Shown: positions 1 through 9,181 of the stretch, in pieces
How the letters are laid out: each line of letters opens with the position of its first letter
Position numbering within the stretch: position 1 is the stretch's first letter
Assembly: GCF_026262505.1 (NCBI RefSeq)
Contig: NC_067205.1
Coordinates: 11,036,001 to 11,100,000 of the forward strand
Source: Trichomonas vaginalis G3
Taxonomy: Eukaryota; Parabasalia; Trichomonadida; Trichomonadidae
Direction of reading: 5' to 3'
DNA: 64,000 nt
Notes under the pieces: model-generated
What the model was told of the DNA's origin: nothing
The model's database searches: none
What the model saw: only the letters and a program-made list of their open reading frames with translations
Made by a program: the position numbers and the translations under genes

Positions 1-3000
1 TTCTTGTTCGTCAGCAATGAAATAAAACTTAGAAAGTGCTTTAAAAACGTCTTCATCTTTGTTTGTAAGCCTTATTATTGCTGTGGCAATGGAATACAAT
101 GGAACAATCAAACTCCTCGATCCGGATTCTAAACAATTCGTGAAGAAATTACAAATAATTGGAATGTCACTTTTATCAATTTTGTCGATGATTAATTCGA
201 CCAATTTCGTGACCATTGTGAACATGTCGTCTGTTATTGACATTGCAGTAACAGCGAATGCCTTTTCCAAGAACTTTACTATTGTTTCATCATCTTTCTC
301 GATGTAGGAAGACAAATCCTGCAAAGATTTCTGCATCATCAAAACTTTCGGAGTTTTTGTCAAAAATCGAGAAATATCTGTAATTACAACACTCCACATC
401 CAAGGTAACAGACTCAACAGAGCAGTATACATCCATTTAGGACTACTAGAGAATAATGCCGGGCAGCGTAATTGTACCATCAAGTTCAAAAACTGGAAAA
501 ATCTGTCGGGATTTTTGATTTCGCCTGAAAAACCTAAAATGTATTTGTAACAACCAGCGAATCTGTCTCCCCATGGTTTATGGAATTTCCAGAACGTGTT
601 GATGGTAAACTGTGTTCCATTGTAATGGTGTTGGTCTGAAATACATTCAAACAATGTTGGATGTTTGAAGAAAAATTCCAAAACTGACAAACCGGCGTCA
701 AAAATGTCAGTTAACCAACTCGTGTTGCATTTCAAGGATTCTATTGCTATCCAGAATATTCCTGAGTCAGCAACTAATATATTCTTTTTATGCATTTTTT
801 CTGCAATGACTTTCAATGTCTTCAAAATTGTTCTGAAATAAAAAACAGGGATTTTCGAACTGTCCAAATCTTTTTTCACATTCAATAAATGATCCAAACA
901 ATGCGAAATATTGGCAAGAACTCTTGCGAAAATACCAACAATCGCTGAATCATAAACTTCTTCATTTTCATCGTAATCAATTGCTCCTTGGAAACATTTC
1001 AAAGCTATTGAAGAAATTGATAAATCCGAATGACACAAACCCCATTTTAGACAATTCAAACTGAACTCTTGTCCTGAGGAATGGCCGAATTGTGTCTTCA
1101 AGAACTTCCACAGATAAAGAGAAATCTGTTTCGGCTTAATCATGTTAGGAGCAAATGGTTCATTGAAATTTGAAAAAGTTTTATCCATCAACAAAGAAAA
1201 TCTACTGATTATGTCATCAGCAATTTGTAATGTTCTATCTGCAACATGTGGTTTGATACTCGTGAATATAGTATTAACTAGTTTCGTTGTCTCTTCAGGA
1301 TACAAATATTTGAAAATGACACAATATGACAAAATTTTTGGCAAATATTTAAAAATTGGTTTGATTGCGTCTTCTGATAACATTGTTAATACTTTAAGAG
1401 GTGCCAGCATCTGCGCTTTATCATCTATGTAACTAAAATCGAAGTAGGAACTCGATGCTTCATAGAAAATCGGAGGATCCCTGTAATTTCTGTAAAAAGC
1501 ATATTCATATGACAAAAATGAAGTGATGTAATCCAAAACATGTTGGTCGGAAATAGTATAAATATATCTCAATACATGGACAACGGTGTCATTAAACTCT
1601 TTAATGGCATAGATAATTCCACGAATGTTGTCTTCAACTAAAAACGGTTTTTTGTCACCTTTTGACACATGAACACAAAGAGCTCTCCAAATATCATTGT
1701 TTGCAGCATTTGGATTATCGGATGAGACGTGTTTGACAGTGGAAAACACTTTGTCGACGAATGAGAAACAGGAGAATCTCATGAATCTTAGTTCTGTTTC
1801 TCTGGAAATGACTCTGTTTTCGTAATCAAACAAAACTAAGTTGAACCATGGAATAAAATATTTCAGAGTTGAACGAAGAATCTCAGGATTTCGGATAATT
1901 TCCATGAGATCAAATAGTACTTGTTCTAGGACAAAAGGAAAGAGATCTCTCATCTTTTTGGATAATGCAAGAATTGCAGGGTCATCTATTAACGTAAGAG
2001 TGGAAAACTGTCTGCAAGTGTGTAGGAAGAAGTCAAAAATATTTTGTAGTTCGTCAATTCTTCCTTTCATTCTGAATAAATAAATGACAGGCGTCAAAGT
2101 GGCCAAAAGAATAAAAGCGTCATCAGTTAATGCACGCTGGGGTCTGGCCATGTAATGTATGGACACGAGAATCAAGGATCCCCAGTTTTCGTAAATAACT
2201 TGGAGATATTTCAAAGATTTATCCTTCTTTATTGGTTTACAGCACTTCCAAATGTGGTCGTACAGCATTTCATCAAATTCGATTACGGAATTTTTCATTT
2301 TTGGCCTGAAAAAGTCACAGATTGCTTTGAAATACGCTTCTCCCTTTTCTGTATCGACAGAATACTTAAGGAATAGAGGGAAAAGGACTTCAAAGTGATG
2401 GCTGAGCAAACCACTGAATATATTTGGAACTCCATCTGTAAATGACCAAATTTCGTCTAAAAACGGGATACTTGAGACTTTTGTTTCGTCCGGATGCTTA
2501 CAACATAAAAACCACATGTTGAGAGCGTGGATTGCAAACAATCTGGTGTTTCCTGTGTATTTTTGAGCAATATTAAAGATCGGATCAAAGAAATTGACGA
2601 TTTCTTTGACTTCTGGTATATTTGTGTCCATAACGAATCTCATGGATGGAAAACTAGTGACTTTTGTGTCAGAAAATTTTTCCATAATATTCAAAAACAG
2701 TCTGTAGGATGTAGAACAGAAGAGCATGACTTGATCTTCAGTTATCCTTGATGATTTCAGCACGTTTTCGTTATCAATCACTAAATCCATGACTAATTTT
2801 GCAGAATACTTAAATGCCTGAGTAAAAATCTTGATAAATGATGGTTCGTGGCATGCTTCGGTAAAGCCTTTCGACCAACAGATGGAACTAAGCATATATG
2901 AAGTTAATCTGCAATCATAATTTGATTCTAATAATTTAATGACCAATTTCGAAAAACAACGATGCGACAAGCCTGCAAAAATCAATAGATACGATGTAGG

Positions 3001-4752
3001 CTTCTGCGAGCTTGATTGGATGATATAATCTAATAATTTGTCAATGTGGTCCAATTTTGGATTATCTGTGAAAGATGCGAGGATGGTGAGCACGTTGACT
3101 AATAATATCTTCATAGAATTGACGTTTTCGTTGAAACTGTCAATAAAATTTTGTAATTGAATTATAATTCTTTTTAAAAGGTCTGGAGAATAAAATCTAG
3201 CAGCCTCAAGTGCTATAGCCGCTAAATATAATTGCCAGAGAGTCTGGTTCGTTGATTCAACTAAGAGTTCGAAATTTAATAGTAAATAAGGTTTTTGAGG
3301 GCAAGTTTGCAAAATTGTTGCTGGCTGTCTATCAAGAAAGCTAAGGAAATTCATAATAATTGGTTTTGACTGGATTTTGATAAATTCATCAAACATTGTA
3401 AAGTTATCGTCTTTTTTGAATCTTCCAATCGAAACCATGACTTTCATAGCGACAAACCTTACTGTAGGATGGTTAGAACAGAGGCCAATGATAGCGTATA
3501 CAACAATTGTTAGCATTTGTTCGGTGGAAAGTGATCTTTCGTCCGAACAAACGTAAATATCTAAAAATCTCGCAACCATGTGGAATAACATGTATTGTTG
3601 TGACGAAGATAATATTCTGTATTTCTCGAAAACCTTACAGATTGAGTCTAATATGTCTTTTGCTGCTGCTTTATGTAAAGATATCAAAGCTTGGCACCAA
3701 GGAATCATAAACGGCATATTTTGGTTGTCGTAGCCGAGTAGTTTCGACATAATGAAGTCTCCAACGTTTTTGAATGGAAAACTTGAGAGTTCGAGGCATG
3801 TTAATAGAGATAATTTTAAAAATCTGAAAAGTAAGTTCTTCGATGTATCTTCGATTTGTACTGGATCGACAGATTTGTTCATACTGAATGAAGGAAACCC
3901 AGAAATCTGTGTATAGTATTTTTGCCAAGCATCAACAACGATTTCGTATGAAGGATAGCTGTAACCTCCGACTTTTTGGAATTGAGCTCTATCCTGAAAT
4001 GAAGACAGAGCTAATAACATCTCAATACGGCCAGGAAATCCACAAGCAAGTTGAAATTCTCTGAATTTTGGAGGTACGATAATTGTTTGAACGGAGAGCA
4101 TAAAAGATTGAACGTAGAATTTAGGAATCTTAGAGAATTTGATTTCGAAGTCTGAATTCTTGCATAAATCTTTAATTATTTTTGTGACGGTGTTTCTGAG
4201 CTGAATAAGCGCAAGTCCAAAGTCTGTCTTTAGAAATGGACTTCCGTTTGTAAAAAAATCGAAAATAGTATTATCATCCCATTCAGGCATTTTATTGTGT
4301 TCATTTAACGGAGCATTTCGCAAAAAACCGGTCGGAGGATCGCATATTATACGGCAAACAGATGCATATAGATTTTGTAATCTCGGATCGTCAACTGCGG
4401 AAAAAATCGGAATAATATTTTGGACAAAATACACAAAATCGTAAGCAGCTAATTGTGCAATTACCTGTGCGATAATATTTTCATGTTTTTCGACGAATTC
4501 GATGTTGCTTATTAAAACACAATAAAATGCTTCAACGTCGTTTTGCGCAAGCTCTGGATGATGAAAACTGAAATATTTACCAGGTATTGTATTTGCATCT
4601 GATCGTTGCTCAGACGTGCCTCGTAATTGAAATAAGATTTTTTTGAGTTCTTTTTCGGCATCTTCGAATCTGTTACTACTGACAAAAAGAGAAAACTTGT
4701 TTCTCTTTTTCATCAAGTAACCGTGATTCTTGCAAACAAAGTCTTTTACCAT
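1..4752 (-). CDS. Furry/Tao3/Mor2-like giant helical-repeat scaffold protein (C-terminus off the left edge)
   Basis: The minus frame is open from the ATG at 4752 to base 1 (1,584 codons) with no stop, so the gene continues past the window. The protein is helical throughout, with HEAT/ARM-like character and no signal peptide or membrane segment. Several stretches follow the order seen in Furry/Mor2/Tao3 proteins. One has an LKW core (EFSLNCLKWGLCHS) like the Furry EALKWA segment; next comes an FWIAIESL stretch like the Furry FWI segment; then a block ending LLSLLPWMWSVV like its LLPWL segment. Furry proteins are known scaffolds for NDR-family kinases in cell polarity and morphogenesis. That role here is inferred from remembered family patterns, not alignment. 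It could be another large HEAT protein. No start-proximal initiator motif was obvious. Confidence 0.6.
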   Translation of the reverse strand, partial: MVKDFVCKNHGYLMKKRNKFSLFVSSNRFEDAEKELKKILFQLRGTSEQRSDANTIPGKYFSFHHPELAQNDVEAFYCVLISNIEFVEKHENIIAQVIAQLAAYDFVYFVQNIIPIFSAVDDPRLQNLYASVCRIICDPPTGFLRNAPLNEHNKMPEWDDNTIFDFFTNGSPFLKTDFGLALIQLRNTVTKIIKDLCKNSDFEIKFSKIPKFYVQSFMLSVQTIIVPPKFREFQLACGFPGRIEMLLALSSFQDRAQFQKVGGYSYPSYEIVVDAWQKYYTQISGFPSFSMNKSVDPVQIEDTSKNLLFRFLKLSLLTCLELSSFPFKNVGDFIMSKLLGYDNQNMPFMIPWCQALISLHKAAAKDILDSICKVFEKYRILSSSQQYMLFHMVARFLDIYVCSDERSLSTEQMLTIVVYAIIGLCSNHPTVRFVAMKVMVSIGRFKKDDNFTMFDEFIKIQSKPIIMNFLSFLDRQPATILQTCPQKPYLLLNFELLVESTNQTLWQLYLAAIALEAARFYSPDLLKRIIIQLQNFIDSFNENVNSMKILLVNVLTILASFTDNPKLDHIDKLLDYIIQSSSQKPTSYLLIFAGLSHRCFSKLVIKLLESNYDCRLTSYMLSSICWSKGFTEACHEPSFIKIFTQAFKYSAKLVMDLVIDNENVLKSSRITEDQVMLFCSTSYRLFLNIMEKFSDTKVTSFPSMRFVMDTNIPEVKEIVNFFDPIFNIAQKYTGNTRLFAIHALNMWFLCCKHPDETKVSSIPFLDEIWSFTDGVPNIFSGLLSHHFEVLFPLFLKYSVDTEKGEAYFKAICDFFRPKMKNSVIEFDEMLYDHIWKCCKPIKKDKSLKYLQVIYENWGSLILVSIHYMARPQRALTDDAFILLATLTPVIYLFRMKGRIDELQNIFDFFLHTCRQFSTLTLIDDPAILALSKKMRDLFPFVLEQVLFDLMEIIRNPEILRSTLKYFIPWFNLVLFDYENRVISRETELRFMRFSCFSFVDKVFSTVKHVSSDNPNAANNDIWRALCVHVSKGDKKPFLVEDNIRGIIYAIKEFNDTVVHVLRYIYTISDQHVLDYITSFLSYEYAFYRNYRDPPIFYEASSSYFDFSYIDDKAQMLAPLKVLTMLSEDAIKPIFKYLPKILSYCVIFKYLYPEETTKLVNTIFTSIKPHVADRTLQIADDIISRFSLLMDKTFSNFNEPFAPNMIKPKQISLYLWKFLKTQFGHSSGQEFSLNCLKWGLCHSDLSISSIALKCFQGAIDYDENEEVYDSAIVGIFARVLANISHCLDHLLNVKKDLDSSKIPVFYFRTILKTLKVIAEKMHKKNILVADSGIFWIAIESLKCNTSWLTDIFDAGLSVLEFFFKHPTLFECISDQHHYNGTQFTINTFWKFHKPWGDRFAGCYKYILGFSGEIKNPDRFFQFLNLMVQLRCPALFSSSPKWMYTALLSLLPWMWSVVITDISRFLTKTPKVLMMQKSLQDLSSYIEKDDETIVKFLEKAFAVTAMSITDDMFTMVTKLVELIIDKIDKSDIPIICNFFTNCLESGSRSLIVPLYSIATAIIRLTNKDEDVFKALSKFYFIADEQE

Positions 4753-4826
4753 CAAAGAAACTAAAAACTTTTCAATCTTGCGTCAAAGAATTTTTCTTAT
4801 TAGTGTATTGCAAATAGGCATGCTAT

Positions 4827-5777
4827 TGTTGCATGCTAAGTTCGGTCAACGATAGAAATTGAGTGGAAATTAATCGTCGAGGAAGTACGATTATGTAAAG
4901 TAAAAAAAATGTTGTGGGATTTTTAATATTATATATTATTTTATAATAAAAATTTTTTGAGTCATTTTAAGAAGCACATATAATTTTTTGAATTTAAAAA
5001 TTAAAGTAGTGTCAAACGAATTTATCACTTAATTTAATACTCAGATTTCTTAAAATTAATGAAAAAAAGGTTTTCTGAGAACTTTTGAGAATGGTTTTCA
5101 AATTCCATTATTGAAAATATATAGGTATTGTATGAAATTCAAACTCTATATTTATTAAAATTCTAAATTTTTAATAAAATAACTTTTCAGAGGAATATGA
5201 TTTTGAATGGTTGATTAATAAGTATAAAAATGTCTACGATTTTAAGGAGGGAATTGTTCCTTATGAGGTATACATTATAACTGTATACCTCATAAGGAAC
5301 AATTCCCTCTTGATAGCTGGGAAACTTTCTCTGAATAACTTATCATTTGGAGAAAGTTCCCCAGCTATCTATTAGGAACTAAAGGCTATGAGGCACTAAT
5401 ATATAATCAGTGCCTCATAGCCTTTAGTTTCCTATTAAAAACGAGAAAACTTGTTCGAAATGATAAACAATTTCGAACAAGTTTTCTCATTTTAAGGAGG
5501 GAATTGTTCCTTATGAGGTATACATCATAACTATATACCTCATAAGGAACAATTCCCTCTTGATATCCTGGATATTTTTGAATATATTTTTTTAATTAAA
5601 GTTCTCAAAAGTATTATCAAAAGTGATTTTTTTAAAAATATCTCCAATTAATTAACTAATTAAAAGTATTATATTTTTAAAATTAAATAGTTTTTCAATT
5701 TTTTTGAAGGAATTGAGATACTTCCCACGACAATAAAATTGAGAGGTTTACATTATGACTGATCTTAGCATGCAACA
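4827..5777. mobile_element. Non-coding element with terminal inverted repeats (MITE-like), 951 bp
   Basis: The ends carry a perfect 14-bp inverted repeat: TGTTGCATGCTAAG at 4827-4840 and its complement at 5764-5777. Weaker inverted similarity runs about 50 bases further inward (shared patches such as TTGTCG/TCGTCG and GGAAGTA). The 4-bp word CTAT sits immediately outside both ends and may be a target-site duplication, though 4 bp is weak evidence. There is no coding capacity. The centre holds five hairpins. It is inferred to be a non-autonomous DNA transposon; the superfamily is not identifiable from this single copy. Confidence 0.5.
5247..5559. repeat. Array of five consecutive long hairpins
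   Basis: Five inverted repeats sit end to end. (1) 5247-5273 pairs with 5283-5309: 27 bp, perfect, 9-base loop. (2) 5312-5331 with 5350-5369: 20 bp, one mismatch. (3) 5374-5397 with 5409-5433: 24 bp with one bulged base. (4) 5443-5461 with 5470-5488: 19 bp, perfect, 8-base loop. (5) 5497-5522 with 5534-5559: 26 bp, perfect. Hairpins 1 and 5 are near-identical copies with matching flanks, so the array is also bounded by a roughly 74-bp direct repeat. The arms of 2, 3 and 4 are unrelated to each other. The function is unknown. Confidence 0.9.
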
Positions 5778-6033
5778 CTATTGATATTATCTAAAAGGAT
5801 AAAAAATTTCAGATAAAAATTCATTTTTGTAAACTTTGAAAAAATTCCAAAAGAGCTGATTTACAATATTTTTTGACATTTGTAAACTAAGCAAGGTTAA
5901 TTCATGCTTGTAATGCCTCAATAGCACTATCTTGAATCTTAAAAAGGTACAAAAGTTAACGGTGATATAAATCTCACATATTATTAAAATTATTATAAAT
6001 TAAATTAATAATAACATAATACATCTATTTTTT

Positions 6034-7893
6034 TTAATTAGATAAGATTAAATCAGCTGACAATGGGAAATACATAGAGAGTACCCAAGTGCCTCTATAT
6101 AAACAATAGCATGATGGCTTGTTTAATATGCAGTAACCACTAAATAATGCAAAATAATGAACGTATTTGTTTGATTCTGCATCATTATCATCCACAGCAA
6201 ATACAGTTAAAGTGTGAATTCCTTTTCTGACATCGCTCATATCACGAGTTATATTGAAAGTATGCCACTCCAAGTCAGAAATTGATTGTGCACCGTGATT
6301 GACTTGAAGTGAGTTATCTATTTTAGAAAAAATCGTGATTGTTGCAGCGCCATCTTTATCAAGAAATTCACCATTGATTTTAACTTTGTCTTTTCCTGAG
6401 AAATGATAAGTTAAATTAGAATCAACTCTCAAATCAGGTGCTACGTTATTAACAATAACATATTGGAAATTAGATACTACAGTGCTAAAACCATATTCAT
6501 CTACTCCAGATATATATAAATTATGTTTAGATCCTATTGTAAATGGACCTATTTTAAATTCTAACCTTGTTCTATTTTTAGTATGATAACAATTTATTAT
6601 TTCTGTTGTGTAAAGAATATTTGCTTCGCCTTTAATCGTTACATTAACATAAGTATCATCTACTACTTCAATTTCAACAAAAGCTTTCTCAGTTGGAACA
6701 TATTTCTCCTTTGGCCTTCCTATTACATTTATTTCGGGTTTCTTATTCACTAAAATATCGAAAAATGTTGATGTGGTTATTCCTGATTTCGATGTAACTT
6801 TGTATATAATTTTAAGAAAACCTGTTTCTTCAGGTAATCGAAAAGAATCTGTATATATGTACTCATTCCCATCATCATTATGGGTAAGAATTGTTTCTTC
6901 TTGGTTCATGGTGTTTATAGATCTTTTTATTGTGGCGATCTCTCCTGCTCCTAATGTATTTAGAGAAAAATCAATGGATATAATGGAGTTCGGATCATAT
7001 GAATCGTTTAGGGTGCTTGTCTTCTGGAGGAAATAGCCAAGATTGGTGATTCGGGCAGCTCCATTTCCTTCTCTTCCAATGGTTTGCACTTGGTTGTCTG
7101 GAGATGGCATCGATTGATTTCCTGGAATTGATTGCGCAATAATTCCATTGAATGAAATCACTTTTCCTATGTATCCTGATCCACCTCCAGCGGAGCCTGC
7201 ATATGAATCTGAATATGGTGGTAAAGTTCCACCGAAATAGCCACCGCCACCACCGCCTGAGGATCCAAAGTAATGTAATTGACCTGCTGATCCTGCGCCA
7301 TTTGCATTTCCTTTAGATTGAGTAGCAGGAGTTCCAAAAATTGGTCCCCAAGACATTGGCCGGCCGGCTTCGATACCTCCTCCCCATGATTCAGGAGGCA
7401 AGCTACACGAATGGAAATCAAAACCTAGTCCGCCGGCCCCGCCTGCGACTATCATTCTATTTGAGAGTGCAATTCCATCTACTCTGATGTCGGTGGCACC
7501 ACCACCAGCACCCCCGTGCTCATCAAATTTGCCATCTGATGCGGTATCACCTCCACCATTGAAGCCACCTCGTCTGTTTCCAGTTTGCGGATAAATTGCG
7601 TCTTGGCCTTTACCGCCAACAAAAACGTAAACTTCCGAAGATTTGTTTAGTTTTAAGACACCGACGGAATATCCACCCTTCTTATTTTCATGGGTGTAAG
7701 CCTTGCTACAATATATAGTATTACCTCCCTCTGCTCCCCAAACTTCAACTTTGTAATAGCCGGGAGGAAGGATTGAGTGGTAATATGTGCATTCATAAGT
7801 ATTACTACAAGGATAATTAAAGGTTGCAACAGTACCATTGCTGGCATATTTGCCTAAATCACCAATTTTGGAACCTAATTTCCACGAATCCAT
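6034..7893 (-). CDS. ALK-type glycine-rich surface protein with Ig-like repeats
   Basis: 619 residues. Residues about 25-290 form a glycine-rich domain like that of ALK/LTK receptors (Pfam Gly_rich type), marked by YKVEVWGAEGG near residue 48, then GGGATDIRV, VAGGAGG and several poly-Gly runs. This family is expanded in trichomonads as surface proteins. Residues about 300-590 are beta-rich repeats with D.D/DDND motifs that resemble the ectodomain repeats of the protein at 24063-29309. No N-terminal signal peptide and no clear membrane helix are visible; the C-terminal 40 residues are cysteine- and aromatic-rich and look unlike a normal tail, so the 3' end may be altered. The ATG at 7893 is supported by an initiator-like TCATTT at 7907-7912 on the same strand, giving a 17-base leader. 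Confidence 0.7.
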   Translation of the reverse strand: MDSWKLGSKIGDLGKYASNGTVATFNYPCSNTYECTYYHSILPPGYYKVEVWGAEGGNTIYCSKAYTHENKKGGYSVGVLKLNKSSEVYVFVGGKGQDAIYPQTGNRRGGFNGGGDTASDGKFDEHGGAGGGATDIRVDGIALSNRMIVAGGAGGLGFDFHSCSLPPESWGGGIEAGRPMSWGPIFGTPATQSKGNANGAGSAGQLHYFGSSGGGGGGYFGGTLPPYSDSYAGSAGGGSGYIGKVISFNGIIAQSIPGNQSMPSPDNQVQTIGREGNGAARITNLGYFLQKTSTLNDSYDPNSIISIDFSLNTLGAGEIATIKRSINTMNQEETILTHNDDGNEYIYTDSFRLPEETGFLKIIYKVTSKSGITTSTFFDILVNKKPEINVIGRPKEKYVPTEKAFVEIEVVDDTYVNVTIKGEANILYTTEIINCYHTKNRTRLEFKIGPFTIGSKHNLYISGVDEYGFSTVVSNFQYVIVNNVAPDLRVDSNLTYHFSGKDKVKINGEFLDKDGAATITIFSKIDNSLQVNHGAQSISDLEWHTFNITRDMSDVRKGIHTLTVFAVDDNDAESNKYVHYFALFSGYCILNKPSCYCLYRGTWVLSMYFPLSADLILSN

Positions 7894-8410
7894 TCATTTT
7901 TCAAATAAATGATGTGTTTTGAGAAGTGAAATCAAAAAATGAATTCAAAAAATTCCTCTGAAAATTATTTTAACTCAATACTTAAGAATATACATAAAGA
8001 TATAGTGTATTCTCAATTATCACAACTATTGGTCGCTAGACTCCAACTCCTTTTTTAAATTTCGCATCAAGTTGCAAAGTAGGAGCTGAAAGAATCAAAA
8101 TAAAGTTATAAAAAATACAGATTACTAATTTATTGTAGATTGATGATAGAAAAAGTGTGCACATACTTACTTTAATACTGATTAATTTTTGAACGAAAAT
8201 CAGAAATAATCAGCGTATGCTTGAAACATTAGAGTCTTGATTAAACATACATGATATTAGCTCTGTTAAAACTAGTCCATAATCATCTAAATTAAACGAT
8301 TCTTATGGTTTCCTTGATAAAGCAGATAATGATTTTCAAAAAAAGTCATATGGATATACTCCTCTAAAGCTTGCACTAGATTTATAGTTTTTTGAATAAG
8401 AAACACAGAT
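7894..8410. other. Intergenic spacer
   Basis: AT-rich spacer upstream of the glycine-rich gene and downstream of the EGF protein. A short plus-strand stretch ending at 8387 reads YGYTPLKLALDL and then a stop, faintly like one ankyrin repeat. Otherwise nothing recognisable. Confidence 0.6.
7907..7912 (-). promoter_or_regulatory. Initiator (Inr) element, TCATTT
   Basis: It matches the trichomonad initiator consensus TCA-Py-(T/A). The A at 7910 would be the transcription start, 17 bases before the ATG at 7893. Confidence 0.5.
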
Positions 8411-9181
8411 TCAAATGTGGTTGAAGTATATTTGGGCAGCTTTCAGAAGGATTGCTCCAATAACACCATATATGAAGAATTTATAAACTTCTTTGATCTG
8501 AATATAATTTGATAATTCTGTGATCATTATTTTTTCGCTTTCAGTTTTATGATTAAATGATAAGGAAATGTTCTTATTATATACTGATGTTACATTAATA
8601 CTACATATAAGTGTATGCGATGATTTAAGAGTGCATGGCGCTTTGATTCCTGAAAAATATCCAAATATTTTTGAATCTAAGGGAACTTCTGGTAAAAAAT
8701 CTATTGATATGAAATTATCATCTTCAATGATTGCGGTATCAATTATGCTAAGCGTTGGTTCGTGGCATTCAAAGCCATTTCCGGAATATGGATAATTGCA
8801 GACACAAATTCCTGGATCAATGCATGAAGCATGAATACTGCATGGAAGATCACATTTCCAGCATCCTTTCCATTTGATGTCAGATGAATTAATATAGCCA
8901 TCTTTGCAAATGATTTCATTATTGAGAATTATAGTGTTTTTCGGCATTAAATCACGCAGAAACGATCTTATCTGGTCTTTTCCGTCAGGTATTGACGAAT
9001 CTAAAATAAAATTCTTAGAAAATGCTGAAATAGAGAGCTCTTCTTCATCAGGAATTATTCCAAAATCTCTTGTTTGTATTTCTCCATAGTGGAAATTTAA
9101 TGATTCGTATAGTGATGTAATGAAAAACAAGATTTCAAAAAAATAAAAAAAAATCTTGTTTTTTTTTACATACAATTTCAT
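8411..9181 (-). CDS. Type I membrane protein with signal peptide and an EGF-like module
   Basis: 256 residues from the ATG at 9181 (MKLYVKKNK...). Residues about 9-25 are strongly hydrophobic (FFYFFEILFFITSLY), fitting a signal peptide. A cysteine module follows mid-protein (CWKC, CSIHASC, ICVCNYP, GNGFEC), the spacing of an EGF-like domain. The C-terminus is hydrophobic (FFIYGVIGAILLKAAQIYF) and would anchor it in the membrane. The open frame continues upstream to 9331, but that part is a Ser-rich mirror of the acidic stretch of the opposite-strand kinase, so the later start is preferred. Its ATG overlaps the ATG of the divergent kinase gene in the palindrome CATG (9179-9182). The function is unknown; a surface-protein role is inferred. 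Confidence 0.7.
   Translation of the reverse strand: MKLYVKKNKIFFYFFEILFFITSLYESLNFHYGEIQTRDFGIIPDEEELSISAFSKNFILDSSIPDGKDQIRSFLRDLMPKNTIILNNEIICKDGYINSSDIKWKGCWKCDLPCSIHASCIDPGICVCNYPYSGNGFECHEPTLSIIDTAIIEDDNFISIDFLPEVPLDSKIFGYFSGIKAPCTLKSSHTLICSINVTSVYNKNISLSFNHKTESEKIMITELSNYIQIKEVYKFFIYGVIGAILLKAAQIYFNHI

Larger units (their letters stand above)
4753..6033. other. Intergenic region largely occupied by a hairpin-bearing inverted-repeat element
   Basis: No convincing open frame. Most of it is the 951-bp inverted-repeat-bounded block at 4827-5777, described separately. The remainder (5778-6033) is plain AT-rich spacer between two convergent-tail/3'-end regions. Confidence 0.8.

Noticed and set aside
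8290-8387. A single ankyrin-like remnant (YGYTPLKLALDL) between surface genes
   Set aside because: Only about one repeat of weak similarity; could be chance.
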